64,000 nucleotides of DNA, taken from positions 14,697,311-14,761,310 of the forward strand of contig CM028383.1 of the NCBI GenBank assembly GCA_013146195.2, written 5' to 3'. Both the position numbers and the translations under genes were made by a program. This document shows positions 45,373 through 58,428 of this stretch, piece after piece. The stretch is from Codonopsis lanceolata. Taxonomy: Eukaryota > Streptophyta > Magnoliopsida > Asterales > Campanulaceae. Under the pieces are notes generated by a model. It was not told where the DNA came from, ran no database searches, and saw only the letters and a program-made list of their open reading frames with translations. Every line of letters begins with the position of its first letter. Position 1 is the stretch's first letter.

Positions 45373-46973
45373 TTAGTGGATGTTATTTTTCGAGAGGGTC
45401 ATAATTGGTGAGGCGCGAGCGGCAATTGGGAACAGGCTGTTGGGGAAGTTCGGGTTGAGGAAGTTCGGTGGTAGATGGTTTTGTTTGCAAGGGTGAGAGT
45501 TGCTCGGTCGTAGATGGGTTAGCCCGCAAGGGTGAGGGCTGTTTGGAGGTAGGTTGTTCAGCCTGCAAGGGGTAGGGTTACTCGGGGGAGGGGTGTGAAG
45601 GACCAGGTTAATGAGAGGAGCTCCCGGCATGTCGATTTGAGAACTGTATGTCGGAGCCTCAGAGGTGTGTATTACGGGTTGATGCATCAGGCCGAGGAAG
45701 AGCCAGAGCAACCTTGGACACAGGGAATTCAGACTCACCAAATCGAACATGGCGAGATATAAAGAGCTTCGTAGTGGACAGATCATAACATAGATAGACA
45801 CTCTAGGTGATAGAGTACGCGAGGAAGATACATGGGGTTGACCAAGTATCTAGTTTATAAGATGAATATGGTCGCAACCAGGGGTAGCATAGACAACCAA
45901 ATGCTCGAAGTTTTAGGTAGTTGGGGACAGACCAGAATAGTTTGTGATAAGGTGATAACATTTGGATAGTGGGTGTGGGAAGGCGATTTATAAGATAGGT
46001 GGCTATAAGGAAGGCATACAACCAGTAAGTAAGGGGGAGATGAGCATTGGTTAAGAGAGAGAGACGGATTTAATTAATATGGCGATGGCGACATTCATAT
46101 AAGCCATTGTGCTTGGAGGTGTGGGGAGGGGAGGGGAGGTGTGAGATGCCATTAATAGCGAGGTAGGTGGCCAGACCTGTGGCTTCGACAATGTTGGTAT
46201 ACTCCCCATTGTCTGAGTATAAAGTGATTATTTTCTGCTTGAAGTGGTTTTCAACCAAGGCTTGGAAGCGAGGAAAGATGGATGCGACATCCGGTTTTCG
46301 TTTGAGATGGTAGAGCCATATGTAATGTGTGTAATGATCGACAAATATAACATAATATTTGAACCCATCAATAGAATGAATGGGGGAGGTCCAAACATTA
46401 GAATAAATAATTTGAAGGGGATGGGTGGAGACAATAATAGATAAAGAAAAAAGAAGTTTGTGAGTTTTATTGCATAGACACGCATTACAAAATGAAGAAG
46501 TATCTCTAGTATTTTTAGAGAAAATTTAGACCCTAGATAATTATGGACTTGGTTAGATGGGTTACCAAGACGATGATGCCAGTCAGGAATGGACATCCTG
46601 GAGTTGGCAAAGGCAGCGGGTTGACGAGGATGGAATGAGCTCGGCCATTCATACACACCATCCTTAGATTGTCCTGTCAGCAGCAAGGTCCTTGTCTGTA
46701 GATCATTTACATGAAAAGAATTAGGTAAGAATTCAATAGATGCTTTATTGGATGTACAAAATTGAGAAATAGAAATAAGGTTTCGTTGCATGCTAGGGAC
46801 AAACAGAACATTGTGCAAATGAAAGGTAGTGGAGGGTGTAGGAAGATAATTAGAACCCATGTTAGCAATGTGTAACCCAGTGCCATCAAGAATAACCATG
46901 TCGTCTTTACCCGAGTACTAATGATGGAGAGACAGATTGCCAAGGTCATTGGTGACATGGTGGGAAACGCCAT
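45373..46973 (-). pseudogene. Copia C protease end and integrase
   Basis: Gag-pre-integrase region 46228-46899 (MVILDGTGLHIANMGSN, NVLFVPSMQRNLISISQF), integrase pieces LYSDNGEYTNIVEATG, SPPHTSKHNGLYECRHRHI and the linker INRLPTPTIQMLSPYHKLF. A proline- and asparagine-rich tail (45373-45600) contains a short repeat of the HPCGLTHLRPSNS type. Several stops and shifts. Confidence 0.85.
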
Positions 46974-47006
46974 TTTCCAGGAGCCAGTTGGGGGTAGGGT
47001 TACCCG

Positions 47007-47950
47007 AGGTGGTGGCTATGTTTGCTCGCGGTTGCCAGTTGTTACCAGTAGTTGAGGAGCGAGCTGTATTCGATGCCGAGATCGAAACCAACTGAAAAAT
47101 AGGACAATGAGCTACCGTGTGACCTTGTTGGCGGTAGCCTTGACATTTGCCGAGGTAAGGTTGGCGAGAACCTGGGTTGGTTGACTGCGAGAAGCGAAGT
47201 GTGGAGGGTGGTTGCTGGGAGCGAGGATACTGTGACTGAGTAGATCCATGTTACCTTATGGTCACGATGTTGGTTGTGGTGGGGTGGGGAGTGGAGGCAG
47301 ATTGCTTTAGAGCAAGCTCGCGATTGATGAGCCTCTCATTGTGTTCATCAAAAGGGATGGGAGTGTTACGACCTTTAATCACGTTAGCAATCTGTTGATA
47401 GTCCTTTCCCAGGCCGCCCAACACTATGTTGTTAAGATCTTCATGTTCGAGGGGTTTTCCAAGGGCTGCAAGCTCGTCAAATTTGCCTTTGATGAACTGC
47501 ATATACTCAGAGATCAACTGAGAACCTTTGTAGCCCGCTTGAGCTGGTCTTTAATTTGCTTGATGTGCCCTCGAGAGGGGTGAGCAAAAGAGTTGACGAG
47601 GATAATCTAGGCATCCCGAGTGGTTGCCGCTGGCCAATGAACGACACCAAAGGTGGGGTGAGGAAGCCGACAAGAGCTCCAAACAACAGTTTGTCTTGGC
47701 GCATCCATAGGAGGTAAGCCGTGTTAGGGACCTGCACATCATTGGCAGTGATGGTGGTCAGTGGACAGGGGAATGGGCCATCGACGATCTTGTACATATC
47801 ATACCCGATGAGCATGGATTCAACTTGAAGTCTCTAGGCAAAATAGCTGGTGGGGGTAAGCTTGGTGATATTATGGTTGGAGATGTTAATGAGTTGGTAG
47901 GTTTTGGTGGTGTTGGTGGGGTCTTGGACGGTGATGGTGTTGGAGGCCAT
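47007..47950 (-). pseudogene. Copia C gag
   Basis: The likely start ATG (47948-47950) opens MASNTITVQDPTNTTK, but TAG replaces a tryptophan codon about 40 codons in. The rest is at 47507-47815 (MLIGYDMYKIVDGPF, LLWMRQDKLLFGALVG) and 47251-47517 (ISEYMQFIKGKFDELAALGK). Region 47007-47160 encodes the decayed zinc knuckle area. Confidence 0.85.
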
Positions 47951-48081
47951 GCTAAACCTAGGAAGGGAAAAAGGTCAGCAGTCGGTTGTGAGGGGTGACG
48001 GTGGTGGTTAGGGTTTGGAGAGTCGAAGCTCTAATACCATGTAGAATAATAAAGTTTATGAATAATGACTTAGTCTTTCCA

Positions 48082-49042
48082 GAGTTTATCGTCGAGCATC
48101 ATAAGTTTCATGGACCCCACTTAACATTTATCTTTTGATGATTTTATGTGTCTTTAGCAAGGAGTTCTGTCCTGGACCTAGATCACGTTATAACCGATTG
48201 AAACAGAGCTATATGTGGCAACTAGGTTAGGGTATAGTGTTTAAGTATTTGAGATGGATTAGCTTTAGGGTTGAGGATTTGATTGGCCTCTTGCTCAAAG
48301 GCATTTTGGGCTGTAGATTTGGTTATTTTCGGAAAGGCGATCGCAAAGCAATCACTGGCTGGCCTTTTAGCTGTGGGTTTTGGATGAGAATTTGGTTTCT
48401 GGATCTGGTTCTAGGTATGGTTGGGAGATCGGCTTTTGGCTTAGGTTGTGGGTTATGGGGTTGTCCAAGAGTGATTGATTTTTTTTTGTCGCGAGACAAA
48501 GATTTTGAGGAAATTGCTCAAGAGATACTTCTTCTTTTTTTTCTATCCATAGGCCTCCTCCTTTTTTTTTTCAATCTTGTTATTTATTTTTTCTTTTCTA
48601 TTTCTTTTTATTTTGTTGACCTCTAAGAGCAATTTGAGAGAATGCTTGAAGTGATATCTCTCTTTTCTCTCTTGGGATAAAAAGATGGTCACTCTTGATG
48701 GATGCAATATAAGGGTGGAGCAGCCCCAGTTTTGGGAAGCTGGATCTTAGAGATGGTTAGGCTCTGGTGTATGGTGGTAGCCCCCAGTGTGCCATTTAAT
48801 AGCTCGGTCACAATGGGTCGAAGATGACATTTCACCAAGACAGAAGGTTGCTTTATCGAACTTATATTTTTAATGGTTTGTGGGTCCATTTTTCAAAATG
48901 ACTCATTATCAACCCGTGTGGTTTTATCATATTTTTTTTTCATGAGTTGATTCATCTTATATATATATATATATAACAGATACTTTGGCGATAGGTGGTG
49001 CTCAAAGATCAAGAAGAAGACTCGACAGGCTAATATAGGAGA
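48082..49042. other. Unassigned DNA
   Basis: The open frame 48237-48626 is rich in Phe, Leu and Trp and ends in T-runs; I consider it accidental. No other feature. Confidence 0.45.
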
Positions 49043-51010
49043 CACTACAACAAATTATGTCTTTCGAGGCCCTTAAAAGTGCCTCGATAGGTACCCTATT
49101 GAGGCCTTTTGAACCTAGGGGCACTTGGTCCAAGTGTCGCTTGTTTTGAAGCCCCAATAGACTATTGAGGCTTTTTTAAGTGCTTTAACATGATAACACT
49201 TTATGAGACCCATATAAGTGCCTCAATATTATTTTTTTCGTGTCACTTACAAGTGCCCCGTAAGACTATTTAAAATATTCAAAGTTAGCTATTATGACTC
49301 TTTCTAGTGTCCCAATAGAAAATTCTAACTATTTTAACTACCTTAAAATGCCTCATTAAAACTATTGAAACAACTCTTGCAAGTGTCTCAATAGCTAATC
49401 TATATAGCTGTCCTATGGTTTGTTATTAAGGCACTTCAAAACACCTCAATAGCTAATCTATAAACTTGCTATTAGGACACTTCAAAAAGCCATATGTAGT
49501 AATATTAAGGCAATCAAAAAATCCCTCCAAATGGCAATTACATCTTGCTATATATTGTAGTATTATCTATAAACAACATATGAAAAAATATAGTAGAAGG
49601 TACAATAACAAACACACATAATCATCAAAAAAACTATCATAAAATTAAGCACCAAACATTTTGGTTACATTGTCCGAGTCAAGTCTTTCGATAATTTAAG
49701 CATATCAAACTAAAACTAACCATGCATAGTCATTGTATCACACGAGCAAAAATATTGGAAAGCACTAATAAACCATAGTCATTCATCCTAACTAATCTAT
49801 GAAATTCCCCATGCTTCGTATTTTGAGGATGCAACTAGCTCGAGTCAAAATCCAACGGTGTTGCCTACAAAATATATAAATTCAAATTAGTAGATATTAA
49901 AAAAAATGACATAAATACGAATACTATACCAATTAATGTACTTAAATAATACAAACATACCAATGATAAAGGTCAAGCTATAGGTGCTCCAATCGCATCT
50001 CCAATTGTTGTAAAAAATCCATATGGCCTAATTAACTCTTCATTCCATTCCACATGAACTTGAATAGATACTTCACACCAATTACGACCTAAATCAGCAC
50101 CTCCAACTTGTGTTTTTGGATCGATTCTAGAGATGATTCCTTTAGCAACAATGTAACATAGCTTGAATTTACTACACTCTTGACAGATACTATTGCACCG
50201 GCCTAAAGCATAAATATAATAAATCTCAATCAAAACAATATTAACAAACAGACTACTCTTATGCACAAACAATGAAAATCTTTCATATGAGCCAATTGAT
50301 ATTCTTAAGCAGAGTTAAACTATAATTCCAATTACAAGTAATAAACTATACGAGCAATGACATTGGTTGACAAAAACCTAGTCACAATGACAGACTCATA
50401 CCATATTATGGCTCATATACATAAGTGATAATTAAGCAAAATACTCCCTACGGTCAATGCAAATTATCACTCAATTTAATTAACAATTCACATGTGATTG
50501 ACTCCAATCAATCTGATGCACATTGTCTAACTGGCCACATAGAAGGTAGCCAAGCCAAATAAGAAAAAAAAACTAATTGAGATTGATTTGAATTGAATTG
50601 CTTGACAAATACAGCTAAGCACATTAAAGTATCAGAAACAAACTAATGAATTTATACAAATTTTATAGTTCAATATACCCAATGAGACTTACTCGGATTA
50701 TTGGACGAGTGGACGATAGGTGACCCATTTGACATTGAGAAGACACATCAGGTTCACTAGAACGATTCAATTGAGAAGATCCTTCATGTTCACTTGTGGG
50801 ATTTGAACGAGTGCCTCCATTCTTACCACTATTAGAGCAATTCAATTGAGAAGACCCTTCAGGTTCACTTGTGGGATTTAAAGGAGTGCCTCCATTCCAA
50901 CCACCATTCATAAGTATATATCCACCACTGGTAGCTCCTTCCGACGGAAAAGGTCGTCTAACTCATTCTCCTGCAGATCTGATTCCTTTGTCACTCTAGC
51001 CAAAGTTTTG
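49043..51010 (-). mobile_element. CACTA (En/Spm-like) element, one end and part of coding region
   Basis: CACTACAACAAATTATGTC at 49043 is a CACTA terminus. The next 450 bp hold many copies of an aagtgcctcaatag-type motif in both orientations, the expected subterminal binding repeats. The minus strand carries transposon-associated coding sequence. No matching right end was found; it may be deleted or lie beyond the copia fragment near 51260. Confidence 0.75.
49850..51005 (-). pseudogene. CACTA-associated protein, C-terminal exons
   Basis: An exon at 50203-49961 (AG before, GT after) reads KGIISRIDPKTQVGGADLG, NWCEVSIQVHVEWNEELIRP and TTIGDAIGAPIA, then a TGA where family members have tryptophan. 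This pattern is that of the C-terminal domain found with plant CACTA transposases (the DUF8039 type, from memory). Upstream, 50911-50663 carries a Ser/Pro repeat (two copies of NPTSE-EGSSQLN) and 51005-50930 reads DLQENELDDLFRRKELP in a shifted frame. The transposase catalytic part is not present. Confidence 0.6.
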
Positions 51011-51259
51011 ATCTATTTCTATTTGTTGAAACTACACGCAGTATATATCACGAAAACAATCTCTCTTGGCCTCCCCTCGCACACAATGACGCCGACTTGT
51101 CCCACTCTCTCCCTCTCGACCAATTGGTCAGGTAAATGTCTCTCTCTCTACCTCGTTATCTTTTTCTCTGTTTATTGTACTTTTTCCTCTTGATATGAAT
51201 CCTAGTTGAGAAAGGGATTAGATTTCAGCCCTAAGTTTTCTAATGGTCATGATTCTGGA

Positions 51260-52280
51260 ACAACAAAAAACATGGAAGAATACATAAAAATGGAATTAGA
51301 TTATTGAGGCGAATGCTTTAAACAATATTAGCTTGGTCATGACTTGGGACTGGAAAACAAGATTCTAGGGATACAATTTTACCGTGAGAAGAATAACAAG
51401 AAGATTTTACTTTCTCGAAAGAACTACTTCAAGAAAATCTTATGATGCTTCAACATGCAAGATTGTTAGTCAATTTCTACCCCACTTCCTGTTAATTTCA
51501 AGTTATCCTTGAGTATGTGTCCTAGAAATGAAGCAGAGGGGAAGAAGATGTCATGAGTACCGTATGCATCAGTACTAGGGAGTCTAATGTTCCCTATGAT
51601 ATGAACAAGACCAGACATTGCACAAGTAGTGGGAGCAGTCAGTTGATACATGGCAAATCCTGGTAAAGAGCATTGGGATACGGTGAAGAGGATTCTGAGA
51701 TATATCAAAGAAACTTCTGATGTTGCGTTATGTTATGGAGGATCAGAAGCGACTGTCACGGGTTATGTGGATTCAGACTTTGCAGGAGACCTTGAAAAAA
51801 GTAAATTCACTACAAGCTTTGTGTTTACTGTTGGAGGAGGTGTAAGTTGGGTTTCGAAATTGCAGACTGTTGTAGCTTTATCAACTACGGAAGTAAAATA
51901 CATGACAGCTACTCAAGCTTGTAAAGAAGTAGTCTGGATTCAAAGGTTATTAGAGGAGCTCGGGCCCAAACAAGAACAAATTGTTCTATTTTGTGATAGT
52001 CAGAGTGCCTTGCATATTGCAAGGAATCCAGGTTTGCAATCAAGGACAAAGCACATAGGAGTTAAGTATCACTTTATTCGATAAGTTGTGTAAAATGGAA
52101 GTTTGGATATGAAAAAGATTCATACTGATAAAAATCAAGTAGATTGCATGACCAAACCAATCAAAATTGGTAAGTTTGAATGGTGTAGATTCTCCTGTGG
52201 ACTAGCAGAGACGTAAGCAACAGTAATGGCAAGTGTAGAAAAGAATGAAAGGATTACAAAAGTGACTTTAAGTGGGAGAA
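51260..52280 (+). pseudogene. 3' part of a Ty1/copia pol (copia D)
   Basis: From about 51340 remnants of the RT C-terminus appear (LENKILGIQFYREKNNKK, with stops). 51650-52084 is an open RNase H: HWDTVKRILRYIKETSDV, GYVDSDFAGDLEKSKFT, LSTTEVKYMTATQACKEV and LFCDSQSALHIARNPG. It ends near KHIGVKYHFIR, then a stop. The 5' end of the element is missing; it lies next to the CACTA remnant. Confidence 0.85.
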
Positions 52281-52783
52281 TGTGAGAAAATAGTAAACCA
52301 CTTTTCTTCTTGATTTGTTGCAAAATTGGAGCTGATCATGATTTATGGTTGATTGATATTCAAGAGAAAAATTATTGGGTAATCTCCTCTAGCAATCAAG
52401 CCATTTATATTGGCACGGATTATGGCAAGTTAATAATTATGGTTGAAGGCTTCAACTATATATATAGTTGCGAATTCTTATGGAATGTGTGTCAAGAAAT
52501 ATTTGAGAGATATATGTTCCAGCTTTCTTTCTTTGTTTCCTCATTTTAGAGTGTTAGTTTTCTCCTATTTCAAGAGAGAGAGAGTCATTATTCTCTCCTT
52601 CTATTTAGAGAGAAGGTGTTGTAATCCATACTTTATAGTGAATTGCTCCTACACTTGCCCGTGGTTTTTTTCCATCAAAATTATTTTGGGGTTTTTCCAC
52701 GTATAATAATCATGTCCATTTTCTTTTAAACTATCCCATATCACTATAGTCGTGAGTTTGTTCCGGTCCATAATTTCCTAACA
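52281..52783 (+). repeat. 3' LTR of copia D
   Basis: tgtgagaaaatagtaaacc to tttcctaaca, 503 bp, after the polypurine stretch agtgggagaa. The LTR ends and RNase H style fit the Tork-type copia group. No 5' LTR in the window. Confidence 0.75.
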
Positions 52784-52793
52784 ATAAGTTCCT

Positions 52794-52971
52794 GTTTTTC
52801 TCACTTTATTGTCTGATCTAGGATAAACCTTATTTGTAAAAAAAATCATGGACATTTTTCTAGTGTTTTAGTGATAACTTATGTTTTTCTCTCTTTATAG
52901 TCTGATCTAGGATAAACCTTATTTCTAAAAATTTCCATGGACATTTTTCTAGTATTTTAGTGATAACTTAT
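52794..52971. repeat. Tandem duplication, 89-bp period
   Basis: Two units share tctgatctaggataaacctt and gacatttttctagt-ttttag. Confidence 0.9.
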
Positions 52972-54689
52972 GTTAGCTATTCTGCTACTATACCAACACG
53001 AAAACAGTTAGCACAGCACCAGTAAAACAACAACCAATGGAGATCAACTTGAATAGCATGTTTTCAACTTGTCAGTTCCAAGCCGCAAAAACAGAAAATG
53101 AGGAAATCACCACACACAAACTATGCCGACTGCAATCTCAAGAGAAAAAATAAATAAAGATGAGAACAAGTACAAGCCACTACTATTATGTACAATAACA
53201 AATTGAACCACTATAAGAAACAGTCAACCAAGAAGAAGCAAAACTAAGTAAGCAGCTCAAAGAAAAAGGCAGAGCAAAAAATAGGTTCTAAATGCAACTA
53301 ATAAAAAGAATAGACCTTCATTCGGTGGTTTTCATTTGCAACGCATAGTTTATCATGGAACTGCACGGGTAAGTAAATCAAAAATTTATATTAACAGAAT
53401 ACAAGTTACCAAAAAGTACTTGCCTGTCTGCTGTCTAATAATACTTTTGCACCTCTCAGTGTGTACGTGAGGCAGAAGATTGAAACACACTAATGGAGAG
53501 GGGGACTTGAAAGTTTACAAGCAGCTGCAAAAAAAGGATGCTATGAGTACTGATTTGTATACGAGATGGTTGGGCAGAATATACGAGACTTGTAAATGAG
53601 CGTAACTAATACCACAATGTTAGAATGAATTTAGGAAAGATAAAATTCGAAATAAACATATTTGGATTACAATAAACAGTAACAAAATGTACCAATATTA
53701 AGGACGTGTTCTTAACATATAGGCCTAGTTGCTATCCGTAGGATTATGGTGTTACAATACAAGAGCCTGTGTTGTTTATATGTTACAATAGATAATAACT
53801 TGTAATTAAGCACAGTGTTGAGCCATTTCTTATGAAGTAATGCTTATAGATATTTGAGGACTAAATTACTAAGTATTTTTATTCTTGATGAAATCAAAAG
53901 AAAGTTTCTTTGATTATCTTTGATGTTTTAATTGACATTTGATTCTAATAATAATCATTGTATGATGTATTCACTGATGGAGGTTACTGGAAAGGAAATT
54001 GCAAGAGTTTAAGGATATTATCCAATCCTAGGTATAGTCTAGCTTGGGTCAGAGTGATAAACTTAAATAACAAGAGTCTTAATTAGTTAGCCTCTATAGA
54101 GCTGATACGTAATTTCAAATGGAATAATCAAAACAAAAATGGGCCAATAGGTAGAGGCCTGAGGGATATATGTTATCATGATAAAACTTGAACCTAGTTG
54201 ATGTGGGACTCCCTCCGACTAGCAGATATATGAGTAAGCATGTAGAGCATAAGATAGCACAAGGATGGGATTACAAAGCATGGGAAAATCCTATGTTCCA
54301 TTTAGAAGCCTAATCAAACCAAATATGCTGGCATGTAGAAGTTTCTTATAAAACACTTCTTACACTAATTAATCTTTTTTTGCAAAATTAGCTTAAATAG
54401 AATACCACAACCAAATTCAGATACAGCTAATCTAGGTCCAGATCTCACTTATGGCTTTGAGACATTGAAGAGCAATATTGATTCATGCATATACATTTTT
54501 AGCTTCTATATAACACTGCTAGAATATGTACATGCTAAAACATAGGTAAAATACCTTTTGGTCAAATATAGGTAAAATACCTTTTGGAAAGCTCAATTTG
54601 ATGACTTGGTTGGACTTTCGAAATAACGGAAACCAAATGGATTCGTGAGCATACTCTTGCAAGGATGGGCTGTAGGCATCAATATGGGT
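52972..54689. other. Intergenic DNA
   Basis: No gene, RNA or element that I can support. Confidence 0.45.
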
Positions 54690-55268
54690 AAAAGAGACAC
54701 CCCTGGGGTTTGAAAGCCCCTAGTCCTGAATTATTGTTTATGATCCTTGAGCTGCCTGGCTTTTCTGGATTTCCCGGCTTTCCAGACTTTTATGCTTTCT
54801 TGGCTTCTTGGCTTTCCCAGCTTTCCATTCTTCTCTGGCTCTCTATCGGTCTTTTTTTAATGTTTTCTTTTTTCTTTTTCATTTTTGTTTTATTCTCTTT
54901 TTTTAAAAAGTGGTAGACCTTGGCATCTCGAAGTAGAACTTATTGATTTTTTTTTTTGAAAACCAAGAGGGAACGATGCACTTATCAAGTAGTGATGTAT
55001 TTATGAAAGGTTAAGAAGGAAGATGAATTTGAAGATGGCTATTGAGCATAAGGGTGAGGGGATTTCATGTCTTTTCATGTTTTAGGAAACAAAAGAAAAC
55101 ACATAGAAAACACTTTTTTTTACAGAACCCGAAGGCTGCCTACGTTCCTCATTTCGAAGCTCAAGTCATCGTAGTTCAACTCTGTCAGAGAAATTTCATT
55201 TTGCTAATCTTATTTTTTTGATTTTGAAAGAGTAAAGTTTTTTTTTCTTGCTTGGAGAGAACGAAATC

Positions 55269-55304
<36 letters not shown>

Positions 55305-56687
55305 CTTTTTTTAAATGAACATTTTTATTTTTATTTTTTGCAAAAAGAAACAATTTTTTTTAAAAGAAAAAAAACTAAGTATTACGCATAATTTTTTTTA
55401 TTAGAAAACTCCTTTTTTTTTTGCGATCTTTGAAATGAGATGTGATGATTACGTACATCTGGACAATCCTCTCAAGAGGGTAAATGATAATAATCAATTT
55501 TTTATTTTTCAGCCCGGGTAAAATTGTTAGTGGTACAAAAAAAATAACAAAGATCCTAATATGTATAAAAACAATACTGGATTAAATGAAAGAAAACTTT
55601 TTTTTTTTGTTTTGATGATTTTTTTTTTGAAAGTTGGAGTAACAGGAAAAATGGGTGTACCAAACGGTAAAAATGGACAACCCGACGGATAAAATGGACC
55701 GAACATTTGACAAAATTGTTCAAAATGGGAAACAGTCCACGTAGGAAGAGGCTGGGCGCTGCCCAAAGTGAATTTGGGAGCCGCGCCCAACACAAAATGG
55801 TCAACTCACTTTTGGGATTTTGTCACTTTAACCTTTCAACTTTCCCCTTTTGTCATTTAGGTCCTTCTAAATTTCCTTTTAACGTACTAAAATTGTTTTT
55901 TTTTGAAAAAAAACGAATAAATTTTTTTTGCTTTTTTTTATTTAATTTTTTTTGAAAAACAAAATTATTATTATATATTTATTTTTAATGAAATTTTTTT
56001 CTAAACGATTTTTTTCTTTTGCTTTGAGAAAATGAGTTTTTTTTTTACTTTTTTTTTAAAAGAGATGAATTCTTCCTTTTTTAAAAAAATATTAGAAGAA
56101 GAATTTCTTTCCTCTTTTTTTTTGAAAACTCTTTCTTTATTATTTTTTTATTTTTGGAAAACGATTTTTTTAGAAAAACAAATTTTTTATTGAACTTATA
56201 TACACACACAAGAAGCCAAATAAAATATAAAAGAGAAAAGAAAGAAAACAAGCATGTTGATATTAAAGGAAAGAAGATTTTTTTTAATTAAAAAAACAAA
56301 CATATATGGATGTACAAATAATATGATAGAATAAAAGAATATGTACATTTTTTTGTGCGACATAAATAAAGCAAACAGATATATAGAGCAAAATAAAGCA
56401 ATAATAAAATAAAGCCCCAGCCCCGTTTTTTTTTCCTGCCCAAATTTCCATATATATATTTTTGATATATTCGTAATGGTACTCGGAACGAAACTGCTGC
56501 AAGTGAAAAGTTAAATGCACAATATATATACATATATATATAAATGCAATATTTAAAATGCTGAAGAAATATAATAAGTATATTTTAGCTAGAAACTAAA
56601 GAAAACTGATTTTTTTTTTTGTGAAAATGAGTTCTAACCCTCCATTTTTATTTAAAATAAAAACGACGTCTCCAGCAGAGTCGCCAC
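54690..56687. repeat. T-rich tract, possible diverged LTR of a Tat/Ogre-like gypsy
   Basis: gagacacccctggggtttga (54691), gggagccgcgcccaac (55777) and ccagcagagtcgccac (56672) are phrases seen in Tat/Ogre-type LTRs and leaders as I remember them. Otherwise poly-T and poly-A runs, and a (TA)n at 55269-55300. Borders not found. Confidence 0.35.
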
Positions 56688-58428
56688 TGTGAGTGCCCAG
56701 GAATCTCCCGGACCCCGCGCTCTTTTTTAAGGGAACACGAGTTGCGCAAGGACATCACTCTTTTCATTCCATCCTCATTTGTTTAGGGGAAGACGAAATT
56801 AAAAGTGCAAAAAGAGTGTTGTCGAAAAATGCGTGGAATACGCCTCGGTCACTGAGTGTGTTTTAGTCCATTATGAGTGCTTTGGATTTTTCCCTAACTC
56901 ATCCTCCCTTGTTTAGGTGAAAACAAGATACAGAAAACGCATCACCCTTTTCATTCCCATCGTCCATTGTTTATAGGAAAATAGAAAAGTGCAAAAAAAA
57001 AAAGATGTTGCGAAGACGCGTGGGAATACGCCCTGCCTCACTATAGACTGTTGTACATTCTGGATTATTATGAGTGCTTTGGGTTTCCCATGTCTCATCC
57101 TCTCTTGTTTAGGGAAAAACAAGATACAAGAAGTGCATCATCCTTTTCATTCTCATCGCCCCTTGTTTAGGAGAAAACGGAAAAGTGCAAAAAAAAAAAA
57201 AGATGCTGCGGGCCTCACTGTAATCCAAAATGTTGTAACAGAGTCACCATCTTTATTTTAAGGAGAAATAAAGAAAAACCAAAAATAACCAGAGTTTGTA
57301 AAAAAGGGGTTGGAGGCTAAGTTACGAGGTGGGAAGGTGTTAGGCACCCAATTCGCCCTTTCGGTCTCAAAAATAGTTTTTGGCTAAAATATGTTTTTAT
57401 TATATTTATTCAGCAAATAAAATAAAGCATTTAAACAAATATATATGTATCTACATTATTTACAGACTTGTAGCCGCTTCCTTCCAGTAATTACAATATA
57501 TCTATTAATATTTGGTCATAATAATGACTCTTTTTAGTGCTATTTTCTATAGAAATCCGGGCAGCATAAACTGCTTATATTTTTGCATTGGGTCGGCTTG
57601 AAAATAACACTTTTATATATAACCTCTTAAAGGCTTGCCTTTAAGAGCGTAGGGTGTGCTCGCTCTGTCCTTCCGGGAGAGGGAGTCTTTTGCTGTTGTG
57701 GAGATTCAGGCAGAGTAACTGCTTCCGAAAGCTGCTTTCTGGCACCGTGAAACGAGCGAAGGAACTGCTTGCATTTTTGCTGTTGGCGGAAATCGGGCAG
57801 AGCAACTGCTTGCTTTTAGCGGATTTGGCCTTTGGATTCGGGCAGGGCAACTGCTCTTTTTGAGATTTTTGGACGGGGGAATAGGGTGGAATCCTAGCGG
57901 GGAGGCTAAGGTTCACTTTGACCGGTTGGTTTTGTGTTTGGGGGAGATTTGACGGAGCTTCGAGGCTTTTTGGAAGAGGGGTACTCTCAGTACGATCTCT
58001 TTGCGTAAAGTGAACGCGGTGAGTGAAGTGTGTGAAATTTCTCTGTTCTGATTCCTGAAGGCCGGGCACCTTTATTTATAGGCTGGAGGAGGGACTCCTT
58101 CGTCATTAAGTTTTCTTCTTCTATGCTTGATCGGCTTGTATCCCGCGCTCGAGAGATTGTACCGAAAGTAGAATGCTACAATGCACAAGGCACTATTGGG
58201 CGCCACCCATAAGGATAGTGGGCGCGGCGCCAAAAGGCAATGGGGGCGGCGCCAAGCTCCTTTTTCCTTCACTTTTTGACGCTTTGGCCCCTGCAATTTA
58301 CTGCTCATGCATCATTTCATTTCTTTTGCATTTTAAACCCTGTAACTTGACATCCGTTAGTCCTTTTAACAGTTCTTGATATTTTATGCTATGTTACATA
58401 CCAGGGGTACGAAATTGGGGTGTCTACA
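56688..58428 (-). repeat. 3' LTR of gypsy element E, 1741 bp
   Basis: On the minus strand it begins TGTAGACACCCCAATTTCG, a common start of plant gypsy LTRs, and ends at CACTCACA. It aligns with 62843-64000 along its whole shared length. A TATA-like ctataaata lies near 58078 (minus). A degenerate catcctcccttgtttagggg motif occurs five times between 56765 and 57185. Confidence 0.8.

Larger units (their letters stand above)
43611..48081 (-). mobile_element. Ty1/copia element C, decayed, 5' LTR truncated
   Basis: 4.47 kb on the minus strand. 3' LTR at 43611-43800 (190 bp); only 42 bp of the 5' LTR remain (48040-48081). On the minus strand TGGTATTAGAGC follows the LTR as primer site. Gag to RNase H are in copia order but broken at many places. 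The same gcccccgcaag tract and protein style as element A show the same lineage, but sequence divergence and damage make it much older. Confidence 0.9.

Noticed and set aside
48237..48626. 129-codon open frame
   Set aside because: Hydrophobic, ends in T-runs, no motif, no codon pattern to support a gene.
55527..55955. Overlapping open frames on both strands near 55700
   Set aside because: They come from a T-rich tract with LTR-like phrases; no protein motif.
57641..58069. 142-codon minus-strand frame in the gypsy E LTR
   Set aside because: Low-complexity Ser/Pro/Lys sequence inside an LTR, and the homologous stretch in the other LTR is frame-disrupted near 63850.
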